DNA from: Fimenecus sp964614605
GTDB lineage: Bacteria > Bacillota > Clostridia > Oscillospirales > Acutalibacteraceae
Reading direction: 5' to 3'
Length of the DNA stretch: 22,584 nucleotides
Assembly: GCA_964614605.1 (NCBI GenBank)
Contig: CAZTLU010000024.1
Coordinates: 1-22,584 of the forward strand
Position 1 is the first letter of the stretch. Every line of letters begins with the position of its first letter. Below the pieces are notes generated by a model. The model saw nothing but the letters and a program-made list of their open reading frames with translations. It searched no databases and was not told the origin of the DNA. Made by a program: the position numbers and the translations under genes. This document shows, one piece after another, positions 1 to 6,820 of the stretch.

Positions 1-108
1 AATATCAAGGCTATCTCTGTGCGCTCGGGTGATTGAGCAAGCCAAAACGGCATTCACCTGCTTTCATCTGGGGCATTTGAGAAATAATTTTAATGAGGTG
101 AAATAACA
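1..108 (+). promoter_or_regulatory. rpsO leader with mutually exclusive pairings, possible S15 autoregulation element
   Basis: This non-coding stretch before rpsO has three complementary segments. GGGTGA (27-32) can pair with TCACCT (54-59), extended by C26-G60, enclosing a small GCC/GGC hairpin (41-43 with 49-51). The same TTCACCT (53-59) can instead pair with AGGTGAA (96-102), which is the Shine-Dalgarno sequence of rpsO (start at 109). GCTC (23-26) can also pair with GAGC (35-38), which puts GGGTGA in a loop and makes a pseudoknot with 54-59 possible. The 26-60 stem has a G27-U59 pair next to G28-C58, resembling the G-U/G-C feature known in S15 binding sites. The pairings are read directly from sequence; regulation by S15 is inferred from known rpsO leaders. 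The upstream gene lies outside the window. Confidence 0.5.
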
Positions 109-372
109 ATGACACAGGCAGAGAAGCAGGCTATTATGGCTGAATACGCTACTCACGAGGGTGATACAGGTTCTCCCGAGGTTCAGATTGCTGTTCTCAC
201 AAAGAGAATCAACGACCTTACAGAGCATCTTAAGGTTAACAAGAAGGACCACCACTCACGTCGCGGTCTTCTTAAGATGGTAGGTCACAGAAGAAATCTT
301 CTTGCTTACCTTCAGAAGAAGGATATCGAAAGATACCGTTCAATCGTTGCAAGACTTGGTCTTCGTAAGTAA
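109..372 (+). CDS. rpsO: 30S ribosomal protein S15
   Basis: Ribosomal protein S15 binds the central domain of 16S rRNA (helices 20-22) early in assembly of the small-subunit platform and contributes to an intersubunit bridge. The 87-residue product has the usual length (89 in E. coli) and the typical helical sequence, including TGSPEVQIAVLTKRINDLTEHL (first 20 residues match the family signature closely), the DHHSRRGLL motif around residues 47-55 and LLAYLQ near residue 64. The ATG at 109 follows GAGGTG (95-100) at normal spacing. It lies upstream of pnp, the common bacterial order. Translation may be controlled by the folded leader before it. The family assignment is secure. Confidence 0.97.
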   Translation: MTQAEKQAIMAEYATHEGDTGSPEVQIAVLTKRINDLTEHLKVNKKDHHSRRGLLKMVGHRRNLLAYLQKKDIERYRSIVARLGLRK

Positions 373-384
373 TCAAAACACTTT

Positions 385-415
385 AAGGCAGATAAGTTTT
401 TCGCTTATCTGCCTT
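385..415 (+). terminator. Perfect 12-bp hairpin after rpsO
   Basis: AAGGCAGATAAG (385-396) and CTTATCTGCCTT (404-415) form a perfect 12-bp stem with a 7-base loop, 13 bases after the rpsO stop. There is no uninterrupted U-tract behind it, only GAATTGCTTTTA, so it may be a weak terminator or an RNA-processing or stability hairpin rather than a strong intrinsic terminator. In E. coli the rpsO-pnp interval carries processing hairpins; equivalence here is inference. Confidence 0.6.
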
Positions 416-431
416 GAATTGCTTTTATAAG

Positions 432-593
432 GTAACCACTTCTTAAATCTTGGTCACAATTCTCAGCGGCTATTTTTCCGTCATAACTCGTCCAAAATAC
501 TCGCCAATACACAAAGTATTGCCTGCGTTTTTTGACGGCTCTGACAAAAAACTATCTCGCTGATAATTGCAACCCGATTTATTCAGCGGTTAC
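432..593. repeat. Nested imperfect palindrome in the rpsO-pnp gap
   Basis: The interval is built as nested inverted repeats. GTAACC (432-437) pairs with GGTTAC (588-593). The segment 452-485 (with CAATTCTCAGCG, a T-run and CCGTCA) pairs with 533-573 (TGACGG, an A-run and CGCTGATAATTG). At the centre CAATAC (505-510) and GTATTG (516-521) form a hairpin. With the hairpin at 385-415 this explains most of the 352-base gene-free gap 373-724; about 594-710 shows nothing further. The layout looks like a dispersed, structured repeat or MITE-like element, but no second copy occurs in this window. Confidence 0.55.
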
Positions 594-724
594 AAAAGGA
601 AGTAAAAAAACAGGGCAAAATCTTAAGTTTTAGCGGTAAATAGAGTGCTTGAAGTTCGAGCATTGTATTTATTGCTAAACAGATTTTTGCCTTGTGGAAA
701 TAATAAAAAAGGAAGGTAAAAATT

Positions 725-2917
725 ATGTTTTTCAAGAATTTTAAAGTTTGGGAAACCGAACTCGCAGGCAGAAAGCTTACTCTTGAAACAGGCAAGATGG
801 CTGGCCTTGCAAACGCAGCTATTATGGCTCGTTACGGCGAAACAGAAGTTCTTTGTACAGTTACAGCTTCTGCAAAGCCCAGAGAGGGTGTAGATTTCTT
901 CCCTCTTTCAGTTGACTATGAAGAGAAAATGTATTCAGTAGGCCGTATTCCCGGTTCTTTCCAGAGAAGAGAAGGCAGAGCAAGTGAAAAGGCTATCCTT
1001 ACTTCACGCTGCATTGACCGTCCTATCCGTCCTCTTTTCCCCAAGGATTTGAGAAATGACTGTTCAGTAGTTGCTACTGTTATGTCAGTTGACCCCGATT
1101 GCTCACCCGAAATCACAGCTATGATTGGTGTTTCAGCAGCAATTGCAATTTCAGATATCCCCTGGGCAGGCCCCGTTTCAGGTGTAAATGTTGGTCTTGT
1201 TGACGGTAAAATCGTTATCAACCCCAACCTCGAAGAGCGTGCAAAGTCAGACCTTGTTCTTACAGTTGCATCAACTGCTGACCTTGTTGCTATGATTGAG
1301 GCAGGCGGTAACGAAATCGACGACGATACAATGTTCGACGCTATTATGGCAGGTCACGCAGAAAACCAGAAAATCGTTAAATTCATTCAGGGTATCGTTG
1401 ATGAAATCGGCAAGCCCAAGTTTGCTTATGAGTCATCAGACCCGGACCCCGAAATTATGGCAGAAATCGAAGAATTCTGCATTGAAGATGTTAAGAAGGC
1501 TCTTGATACAGACGACAAGCTTGTTCGCGACGAGGCTCTTCTTCCTATCTATGCCGCAGTTCACGAGAAGTTTGACGAGCGTTTTGAAGGCAACGAAGCA
1601 AAGCTTGACGAGATTATGTATCTTGTTCAGAAGCATGTTGTTCGTGCTTGGCTTAAGGATGAGCACAAGCGTGTTGACGGTCGTGGTATTGACGAAATCC
1701 GTCCTCTTAATGCAGAGGTTGATTTGATTGCCCGCGCACATGGTTCAGGTATGTTCACTCGTGGTCAGACTCAGGTTCTTTCAATCGCAACTCTCGGACC
1801 TATGGGCGATGCACAGCAGCTTGACGGTCTTGATGAGCAGACAGAAAAGAGATATATCCACCACTACAACTTCCCCTCATATTCAGTTGGTGAAACAAAG
1901 CCCTCTCGTGGCCCCGGACGCCGTGAAATCGGTCACGGTGCATTGGCTGAAAAGGCTCTTGTTCCCGTACTTCCCTCCGTTGATGAGTTCCCCTATGCAA
2001 TCCGCGTGGTTTCAGAAGTTCTTTCTTCAAACGGTTCAACTTCACAGGGTTCAATCTGCGGTTCAACTCTTGCTCTTATGGCAGCAGGTGTTCCGATTAA
2101 GGCTCCCGTAGCAGGTATTTCTTGCGGCCTTATTACAGGTGATGAGGGCGTTCACGGCGACTTCATGACAATGGTTGACATTCAGGGTCTTGAAGACTTC
2201 TATGGCGATATGGACTTTAAGGTAGCAGGTACAAAGAACGGTATCACAGCTATCCAGATGGACCTTAAAGTACACGGTCTTACTCCCGAAATCATCAAAG
2301 AAGCATTTGCAAAGACTCACAAGGCAAGAAATTATATCCTTGATGAAATTATGCTTCCTTGCATTGCAGAGCCTCGCGCAGAGCTTTCAAAGTATGCTCC
2401 CAAGATGCTCTCAACAAAGATTGACCCCGAAAAAATCGGTGATGTTATCGGTAAGCAGGGTAAGGTTATCCAGAAGATTCAGGCAGAATGCGAAGTTAAG
2501 ATTGACATTGAAGAAGACGGACGCGTATTTATTTCAGGTATCGACCTTGAAAATGCAAAGCGTGCTCTTTCAATTGTTGAGCTTATCGCAAAAGACCCCG
2601 AAATCGGTGCAATCTATAACGGTGTTGTAACAAGACTTATGAGCTTCGGCGCATTCGTTGAAATCGCTCCCGGTAAAGAGGGACTTGTTCACATCAGCCG
2701 TCTTGATGTTAAGCGCACAGAAAAGGTTGAAGATGTTGTTAACGTTGGCGACACAGTGCTTGTAAAGGTGCTTGAAATTGACGACCAGGGCAGACTCAAT
2801 CTTTCTCGTCGCGATGCTCTTATCGAGGTTAAGGGACTTACTCCCGAAAACGATGTTGAAGAGGCTCCCCGCCGCGACAACAAAAAGCGTTTCGGTGGCA
2901 GACGTCATCACGAATAA
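725..2917 (+). CDS. pnp: Polyribonucleotide nucleotidyltransferase (PNPase)
   Basis: PNPase degrades RNA 3'-to-5' by phosphorolysis, releasing nucleoside diphosphates, and can also add tails; it works as a cytoplasmic trimer and in RNA-degrading complexes. The 730-residue product has the full layout: first RNase PH domain (about 10-145), the alpha-helical linker, second RNase PH domain (about 310-545) with the conserved GDMDFK motif (494-499) whose aspartates belong to the catalytic region, a KH domain with GKQG (576-579), and an S1 domain from about 628 to 697. It ends in a charged basic tail. The start is preceded by GGAAGG at good spacing. It follows rpsO and ends just before a strong terminator. 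Length and domain order are normal. Confidence 0.98.
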   Translation: MFFKNFKVWETELAGRKLTLETGKMAGLANAAIMARYGETEVLCTVTASAKPREGVDFFPLSVDYEEKMYSVGRIPGSFQRREGRASEKAILTSRCIDRPIRPLFPKDLRNDCSVVATVMSVDPDCSPEITAMIGVSAAIAISDIPWAGPVSGVNVGLVDGKIVINPNLEERAKSDLVLTVASTADLVAMIEAGGNEIDDDTMFDAIMAGHAENQKIVKFIQGIVDEIGKPKFAYESSDPDPEIMAEIEEFCIEDVKKALDTDDKLVRDEALLPIYAAVHEKFDERFEGNEAKLDEIMYLVQKHVVRAWLKDEHKRVDGRGIDEIRPLNAEVDLIARAHGSGMFTRGQTQVLSIATLGPMGDAQQLDGLDEQTEKRYIHHYNFPSYSVGETKPSRGPGRREIGHGALAEKALVPVLPSVDEFPYAIRVVSEVLSSNGSTSQGSICGSTLALMAAGVPIKAPVAGISCGLITGDEGVHGDFMTMVDIQGLEDFYGDMDFKVAGTKNGITAIQMDLKVHGLTPEIIKEAFAKTHKARNYILDEIMLPCIAEPRAELSKYAPKMLSTKIDPEKIGDVIGKQGKVIQKIQAECEVKIDIEEDGRVFISGIDLENAKRALSIVELIAKDPEIGAIYNGVVTRLMSFGAFVEIAPGKEGLVHISRLDVKRTEKVEDVVNVGDTVLVKVLEIDDQGRLNLSRRDALIEVKGLTPENDVEEAPRRDNKKRFGGRRHHE

Positions 2918-2933
2918 TTAAATACACAAAAAA

Positions 2934-2968
2934 CAACCGCTCATCTTAATTGATGGGCGGTTTTGTTA
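2934..2968. terminator. Bidirectional terminator between pnp and the amidase gene
   Basis: CCGCTCATC (2937-2945) pairs with GATGGGCGG (2952-2960), with one G-U pair, and is followed by TTTTG on the plus strand. On the minus strand the same hairpin is followed by TTGTTTTTTG. It therefore suits ending both pnp and the convergent amidase transcript. Confidence 0.85.
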
Positions 2969-3015
2969 TATGTTAATTTTAGTGCCATTTTGAGCGAAGC
3001 AAAGAATCTCTGCTT

Positions 3016-4803
3016 TTATTGAGATTCTTCATCGTTTAGCTCCTCAGAATGACCTTTTTTAGTTTTTCTTTTAATACTTAAATGCACACCGACCCCAACG
3101 CCGAGGGCGAGTATGGCTATTGCGATTGGTACTATAATTTTTAAAGCTTTATTTTCGCTTTTTTCATCATTGCTTTCAACAGGAGTTGTGGTTGTTTCCG
3201 TTGTGGATTCGGTAGTGCTTTCAGTTGTGGATTCGGTAGTGGATTCAGTAGTGCTCTCTGTGGTCGTTTCCGAGGGGTCCGTCACCGTTGCGGCTGCTTG
3301 TTTAATTTCTTGCTTCTCAAAGAAATTAAGGGTTAAATCCGCGGTAAGACTGCCGTTAAGGTGCGGAACGGTCTTGGGAGTTACGCGGTGGTCGTAATTT
3401 TGCGTATATGAATAAGCCAGATTTAAAAGCAACTGCTCACTGTTTTTGAGAGATGCGATTTCCATACCGATTCCCGCACCTGAAGAGTGCTGACCAATAA
3501 GCACCGACATTTCGGGTATGCTTGCAGAGGGGGATAATGTACGGCAGTTATTTATAAACACCTGACTCCACGCATTCCAGTACTTTCCGTTTTCGTCCGT
3601 ACCCGATTTCAGCGGAGTTGAGGAATATGTGGGGAAAATCACCGCGTCAACACCGCTTTCGCTGATTACCTTTTTAAAATCCTCGTAAAGTGCTTTTTTG
3701 AGAGATGTTTGTGAGGAGTTAAAGGTTTTATCGGATAAATTAAACAAATTCGGCATTGAAATTGTGACAACCTCTGCACCGCAGGCTTCAAGCTCTTTCA
3801 CCGCATTTTCAAAGGCGGCGAGCACCTCACTGTCATAATTTGAGGCGTTTGCTCGGTCATTGAGCTCACTCCAGGTTTGCGAACGCAAGGTTGTTTTATC
3901 ATATTCGCTTAAGTTTGTAATTGGATATGTAAGCTCTGAAAGTATGCCGATTTTCGCACCTTTAAGTGCATTTTTATTAAGATTTTTTGTGTAGTTGTAT
4001 TCTCCTTGGGTGAGCACGTCCATCATAACCGCTTGGTCGTAAACCGTTCGGGTAATTGCACCTGCAACATCACGGCTGCCGTTGAGCTGTATAATTCCGT
4101 CAGTTGAAATCAGTCCAAAGGTTGAGCGAAGCGAAACGCAACCGTTGAGAACTGCGGGTATGCGAAGTGATGAATTGGTGTCTGTGCCAAGTCCTGCCGC
4201 CGCAAAATTAAGGCTTACCGCAACCGCTGTGCCACCCGAAGAACCGCCTGATGCCAATAATGCGTTGTAAGCGTTTTGAGTTTCGCCTACGATTTCGCTT
4301 GTGCTTACTCTTGCATCCTGTGCGTCGGTACTCATATTGGTTTTGGCTATTATTACCGCACCCTCGCGAAGAAGATAATTTACCACATCGGCGTTACTGT
4401 CGGCAATTGTCAGCGAGTCAGTATTGTGGCCGTTGGTGGTGTAATAACCCGCTAAATCCATATTATCCTTGATTACTACGGGCACACCGAAAAGAAGTCC
4501 GCTGTTTTTACCTGCGGCAAGCTCTTTATCGCGTTCTTTTGCCACATCAAGAGCATCGGAGCAGATTGAAATAAAACAGTTGAATTTACTGTCGTATTTC
4601 TGAATTCTGTAAAGGTAATATCGGGTCAATTCCTCACAGGTGACTTTTTTTGAGTCAATTGCCTCACGGATTTCGGCAATATCTGCATCATATAAAGAGG
4701 CTAAAATCTGGTCTTTGCTTGCAGTTGTGTTTTCAGCAGATATAAAAACCACCGATGAAAAGCACAAAAGTAGCGCGAGAATAAGTGACAGAGCTCTTTT
4801 CAT
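3016..4803 (-). CDS. Secreted, C-terminally membrane-anchored amidase-signature enzyme
   Basis: Amidase-signature hydrolases cleave amide bonds with a Ser-cisSer-Lys triad; the substrate here is unknown. The 595-residue product begins with a signal peptide (about 1-23), then the amidase domain (about 36-470). Lys112 (VVIKDN), Ser188 in GGSSGG (186-191) and Ser212 in GTDTNSSLRIPA (206-217) fit the triad. The last motif has Asn-Ser where many family members have Gly-Gly. A Thr/Glu/Ser linker of repeated TTES (about 512-540) leads to one membrane segment (about 554-577) and a basic tail with KRKTKK, so the enzyme should face outward and be held by the tail. No LPXTG is present. It is not the GatA subunit: it is secreted and has no gatB or gatC beside it. 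The start at 4803 follows GGGGTGA. Confidence 0.88.
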   Translation of the reverse strand: MKRALSLILALLLCFSSVVFISAENTTASKDQILASLYDADIAEIREAIDSKKVTCEELTRYYLYRIQKYDSKFNCFISICSDALDVAKERDKELAAGKNSGLLFGVPVVIKDNMDLAGYYTTNGHNTDSLTIADSNADVVNYLLREGAVIIAKTNMSTDAQDARVSTSEIVGETQNAYNALLASGGSSGGTAVAVSLNFAAAGLGTDTNSSLRIPAVLNGCVSLRSTFGLISTDGIIQLNGSRDVAGAITRTVYDQAVMMDVLTQGEYNYTKNLNKNALKGAKIGILSELTYPITNLSEYDKTTLRSQTWSELNDRANASNYDSEVLAAFENAVKELEACGAEVVTISMPNLFNLSDKTFNSSQTSLKKALYEDFKKVISESGVDAVIFPTYSSTPLKSGTDENGKYWNAWSQVFINNCRTLSPSASIPEMSVLIGQHSSGAGIGMEIASLKNSEQLLLNLAYSYTQNYDHRVTPKTVPHLNGSLTADLTLNFFEKQEIKQAAATVTDPSETTTESTTESTTESTTESTTESTTETTTTPVESNDEKSENKALKIIVPIAIAILALGVGVGVHLSIKRKTKKGHSEELNDEESQ

Positions 4804-4837
4804 ATCTTCACCCCGAATTTTGTCAGTTTATGTCATT

Positions 4838-4866
4838 ATTATAGTAGCTTTTCCAATAAATATCAA
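4838..4866 (-). promoter_or_regulatory. SigA-type promoter of the amidase gene
   Basis: Reading the minus strand, TTGATA (4861-4866) and TATAAT (4838-4843) are separated by exactly 17 bases, about 35 bases before the amidase start codon. The amidase can therefore be transcribed independently of the ahcY-galU operon upstream. Confidence 0.75.
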
Positions 4867-4888
4867 CATAAAAAATAAAGGCAGCAAA

Positions 4889-4937
4889 CCCCTCAGTCAT
4901 TTTCTGCAAAAATGACGGCTCCCCTGAAAGGGGAGCC
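4889..4937. repeat. Double-hairpin intergenic repeat after galU
   Basis: Two adjacent perfect stems lie side by side: GTCATTTT (4896-4903) with AAAATGAC (4909-4916), then GGCTCCCCT (4917-4925) with AGGGGAGCC (4929-4937). On the minus strand the GC-rich stem is followed by GTCATTTTTG, so it may also end the galU transcript. The CCCCTCAGTCA...GGGGAGCC form resembles dispersed palindromic repeats I recall from gut Clostridia; no search was run. Confidence 0.6.
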
Positions 4938-4963
4938 GAGAGATGCCGCCGCATCATTAACTT

Positions 4964-5839
4964 TTATAATGTTTTTGCTAATTCCTTTATGTATGCTTTG
5001 AAATCCTCTGCGATTTCGGGGTGCTTGAGAGCAACCTCGCAGTTGGCTTTCATAATACCCATCTTGTTACCCATATCATAGCGTGTGCCCTCATAATCAA
5101 GAGCAATAACACCCTTTGTCTGTGCAAGAGTTTTCATAGCGTCTGTAAGCTGAAGCTCATTTCCTGCACCCTTGGGAGTGCTTTCAAGAATGTCAAAAAT
5201 TTCGGGTGGCATAACAACTCTGCCGAGGATTGAATAGTTTGACATAATTTCTTCAGGCTTGGGTTTTTCAATCATATCTGTGCAGTTAAAGGCTCTGTTT
5301 TCAATGGGCTCAACTGCCAATGAGCAGTATTTGCAAACATCCTTTGCGGGAACCTCTTTAACGCCAACAACGCCCTTGCCGTATTTTTCATAAGCGTCAA
5401 TAAGCTGTTTTGTAACAGGGTCGCCTTCTGAAATGAAAACATCGTCACCGTAAAGAATTGCAAAAGGCTCATTGCCTACAAAATTCTTTGCACAGAGAAC
5501 TGCGTGACCAAGTCCGCCTGTTTCTTTCTGACGGAGGAAATATGTATTGCAGAGCTGTGAGCATTCAAGAACTGACTCATAAAGCTCTTTTTTATCGGGA
5601 TTTTTGCTTAATTTATCCTCAAGCTCATAAGCGTGGTCAAAGTGGTCTTCAATAACACCTTTGCCGCGGTTTGTGATGATGAGAACATCGGTAATTCCCG
5701 ATTTTGCCGCCTCTTCAACAAGATACTGAATAGCGGGCTTGTCAACAATGTTGAGCATCTCTTTGGGAACTGCCTTTGATGCGGGCAGAACTCTTGTGCC
5801 AAGACCTGCCGCAGGGATAATCGCCTTTGTAATTTTCAT
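4964..5839 (-). CDS. galU: UTP--glucose-1-phosphate uridylyltransferase
   Basis: GalU makes UDP-glucose and pyrophosphate from UTP and glucose-1-phosphate, feeding surface polysaccharide, glycolipid and galactose pathways. The 291-residue product has the family length and the N-terminal nucleotide-binding signature GLGTRVLPASKAVPKEM (12-28), with Lys26 in the PKEM motif. The GGLGHAVLCAKNFVG region near residue 108, LYGDDVF around 128-134, and GAGNELQLTDAM near 224-235 are all typical of GalU rather than of RmlA or GlgC. It is the last gene of a three-gene minus-strand operon, 13 bases after the RING-like/DUF2628 gene; its AAGGAG ribosome binding site overlaps the end of that gene. GlgP, encoded nearby, releases glucose-1-phosphate, which is this enzyme's substrate. 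Confidence 0.96.
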   Translation of the reverse strand: MKITKAIIPAAGLGTRVLPASKAVPKEMLNIVDKPAIQYLVEEAAKSGITDVLIITNRGKGVIEDHFDHAYELEDKLSKNPDKKELYESVLECSQLCNTYFLRQKETGGLGHAVLCAKNFVGNEPFAILYGDDVFISEGDPVTKQLIDAYEKYGKGVVGVKEVPAKDVCKYCSLAVEPIENRAFNCTDMIEKPKPEEIMSNYSILGRVVMPPEIFDILESTPKGAGNELQLTDAMKTLAQTKGVIALDYEGTRYDMGNKMGIMKANCEVALKHPEIAEDFKAYIKELAKTL

Positions 5840-5852
5840 AACACCATTCTCC

Positions 5853-6818
5853 TTAATTAAACATAGAAAAAAGCATATTCAATGCCATTATTGCTACATT
5901 GTTTGCCATAACCGCAAGGAACGCACGGGTCATTGACATTCCGCCCTCTTTATAAAAGTTTAGCTTGCGAAGCTCGGGCTCGGCAGTTTCAGCTTTGATT
6001 TGCCGTATTTTTGAAACTGTGTGATTGTAATACCATTTGTTTGCCATAAAGCCTGCAACCAGATGGATTATAAGAGAGATAAGTGAATCTGCAACAACGA
6101 TTGCCGCACCGAGAGTGTTTTCAGTGAAAAGCTTCTGGAGGTCTGTGGTGTAGCTTTCTATATAGGCGGCTTGCTCTTCTTCGGTATCAATTCCTGATGT
6201 ATCGCTGTATTTGTATGACCACTCACTCAAATCGTTCATAAAATCCGTGGTGGCACTGGGGATTGAAAGTAAAATTGAGATTCCAAGCATTACCGACATA
6301 AAGATTATGCCGATTTTATTAATTTTGCGGTAGAAGAACCAATAGGGTGCAAAAAGGAATGCCGCCCAATTAAATGTTTTTTTACCTGATTTTTGGTAGA
6401 AGAAATTCTGCAGATATTTAAATGCATTCATCTGCACAAATTCAGCGGCTTCTTCGGTGGCAACACCCTCGGCAAGCTCCTTTGGATATGCGTCAAAGGG
6501 ATTTTGCTGTGCACCCCAGAATATTGTGGATGCCGCGTCCCGCGAATTGTGAGCTCCGCCCTGTGAGGCGTAAGGGTTAAAGGGCGGAACGGGATTTTCT
6601 TTATTTTCGGTTGAGGGAGGGGGTGTTGTGGGGGTGTGAACCCAACGATAGCCCTCATTATGTTTTTCGCTATGTGCACATTCGCCGTTTTCCTTATAGC
6701 AATTACGGTGATGTGGTGTTCCGCAAAGGGGACAAACAACAATATCGTCCTCGGGTTTGAAATTTTCGTTGCATACGGGGCATAAGTCACCCGTATATCT
6801 GAAATCGGTGTTATTCAT
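5853..6818 (-). CDS. RING-like zinc-binding, DUF2628-type membrane protein
   Basis: The function of this 321-residue protein is not established. The N-terminus has a RING-like zinc-binding pattern: C13-P-V-C16, C29-P-L-C32, H36-H37, C40, C47 and H49. A Pro-, Ser- and Asn-rich linker follows (about 60-110). The second half begins with KTFNWAAFLFAPYWFFYRK, typical of DUF2628 proteins, followed by hydrophobic membrane segments at about 168-190, 237-258 and near the C-terminus (about 297-320). Its start is 2 bases after the ahcY stop and its end 13 bases before galU, so the three are surely co-transcribed. The cytoplasmic zinc domain tethered to the membrane suggests a binding or scaffold role, but this is inference. 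Ubiquitin ligase activity should not be assumed in a bacterium. Confidence 0.8.
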   Translation of the reverse strand: MNNTDFRYTGDLCPVCNENFKPEDDIVVCPLCGTPHHRNCYKENGECAHSEKHNEGYRWVHTPTTPPPSTENKENPVPPFNPYASQGGAHNSRDAASTIFWGAQQNPFDAYPKELAEGVATEEAAEFVQMNAFKYLQNFFYQKSGKKTFNWAAFLFAPYWFFYRKINKIGIIFMSVMLGISILLSIPSATTDFMNDLSEWSYKYSDTSGIDTEEEQAAYIESYTTDLQKLFTENTLGAAIVVADSLISLIIHLVAGFMANKWYYNHTVSKIRQIKAETAEPELRKLNFYKEGGMSMTRAFLAVMANNVAIMALNMLFSMFN

Positions 6819-6820
6819 AA

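Noticed and set aside
3016..4803. GatA subunit of the tRNA amidotransferase
   Set aside because: It has a signal peptide, Thr linker and C-terminal membrane anchor, and gatB/gatC are not adjacent.
5853..6818. Bacterial ubiquitin ligase
   Set aside because: The RING-like cysteine pattern alone does not show ligase activity, and no ubiquitin-like or E1/E2-like genes are nearby.
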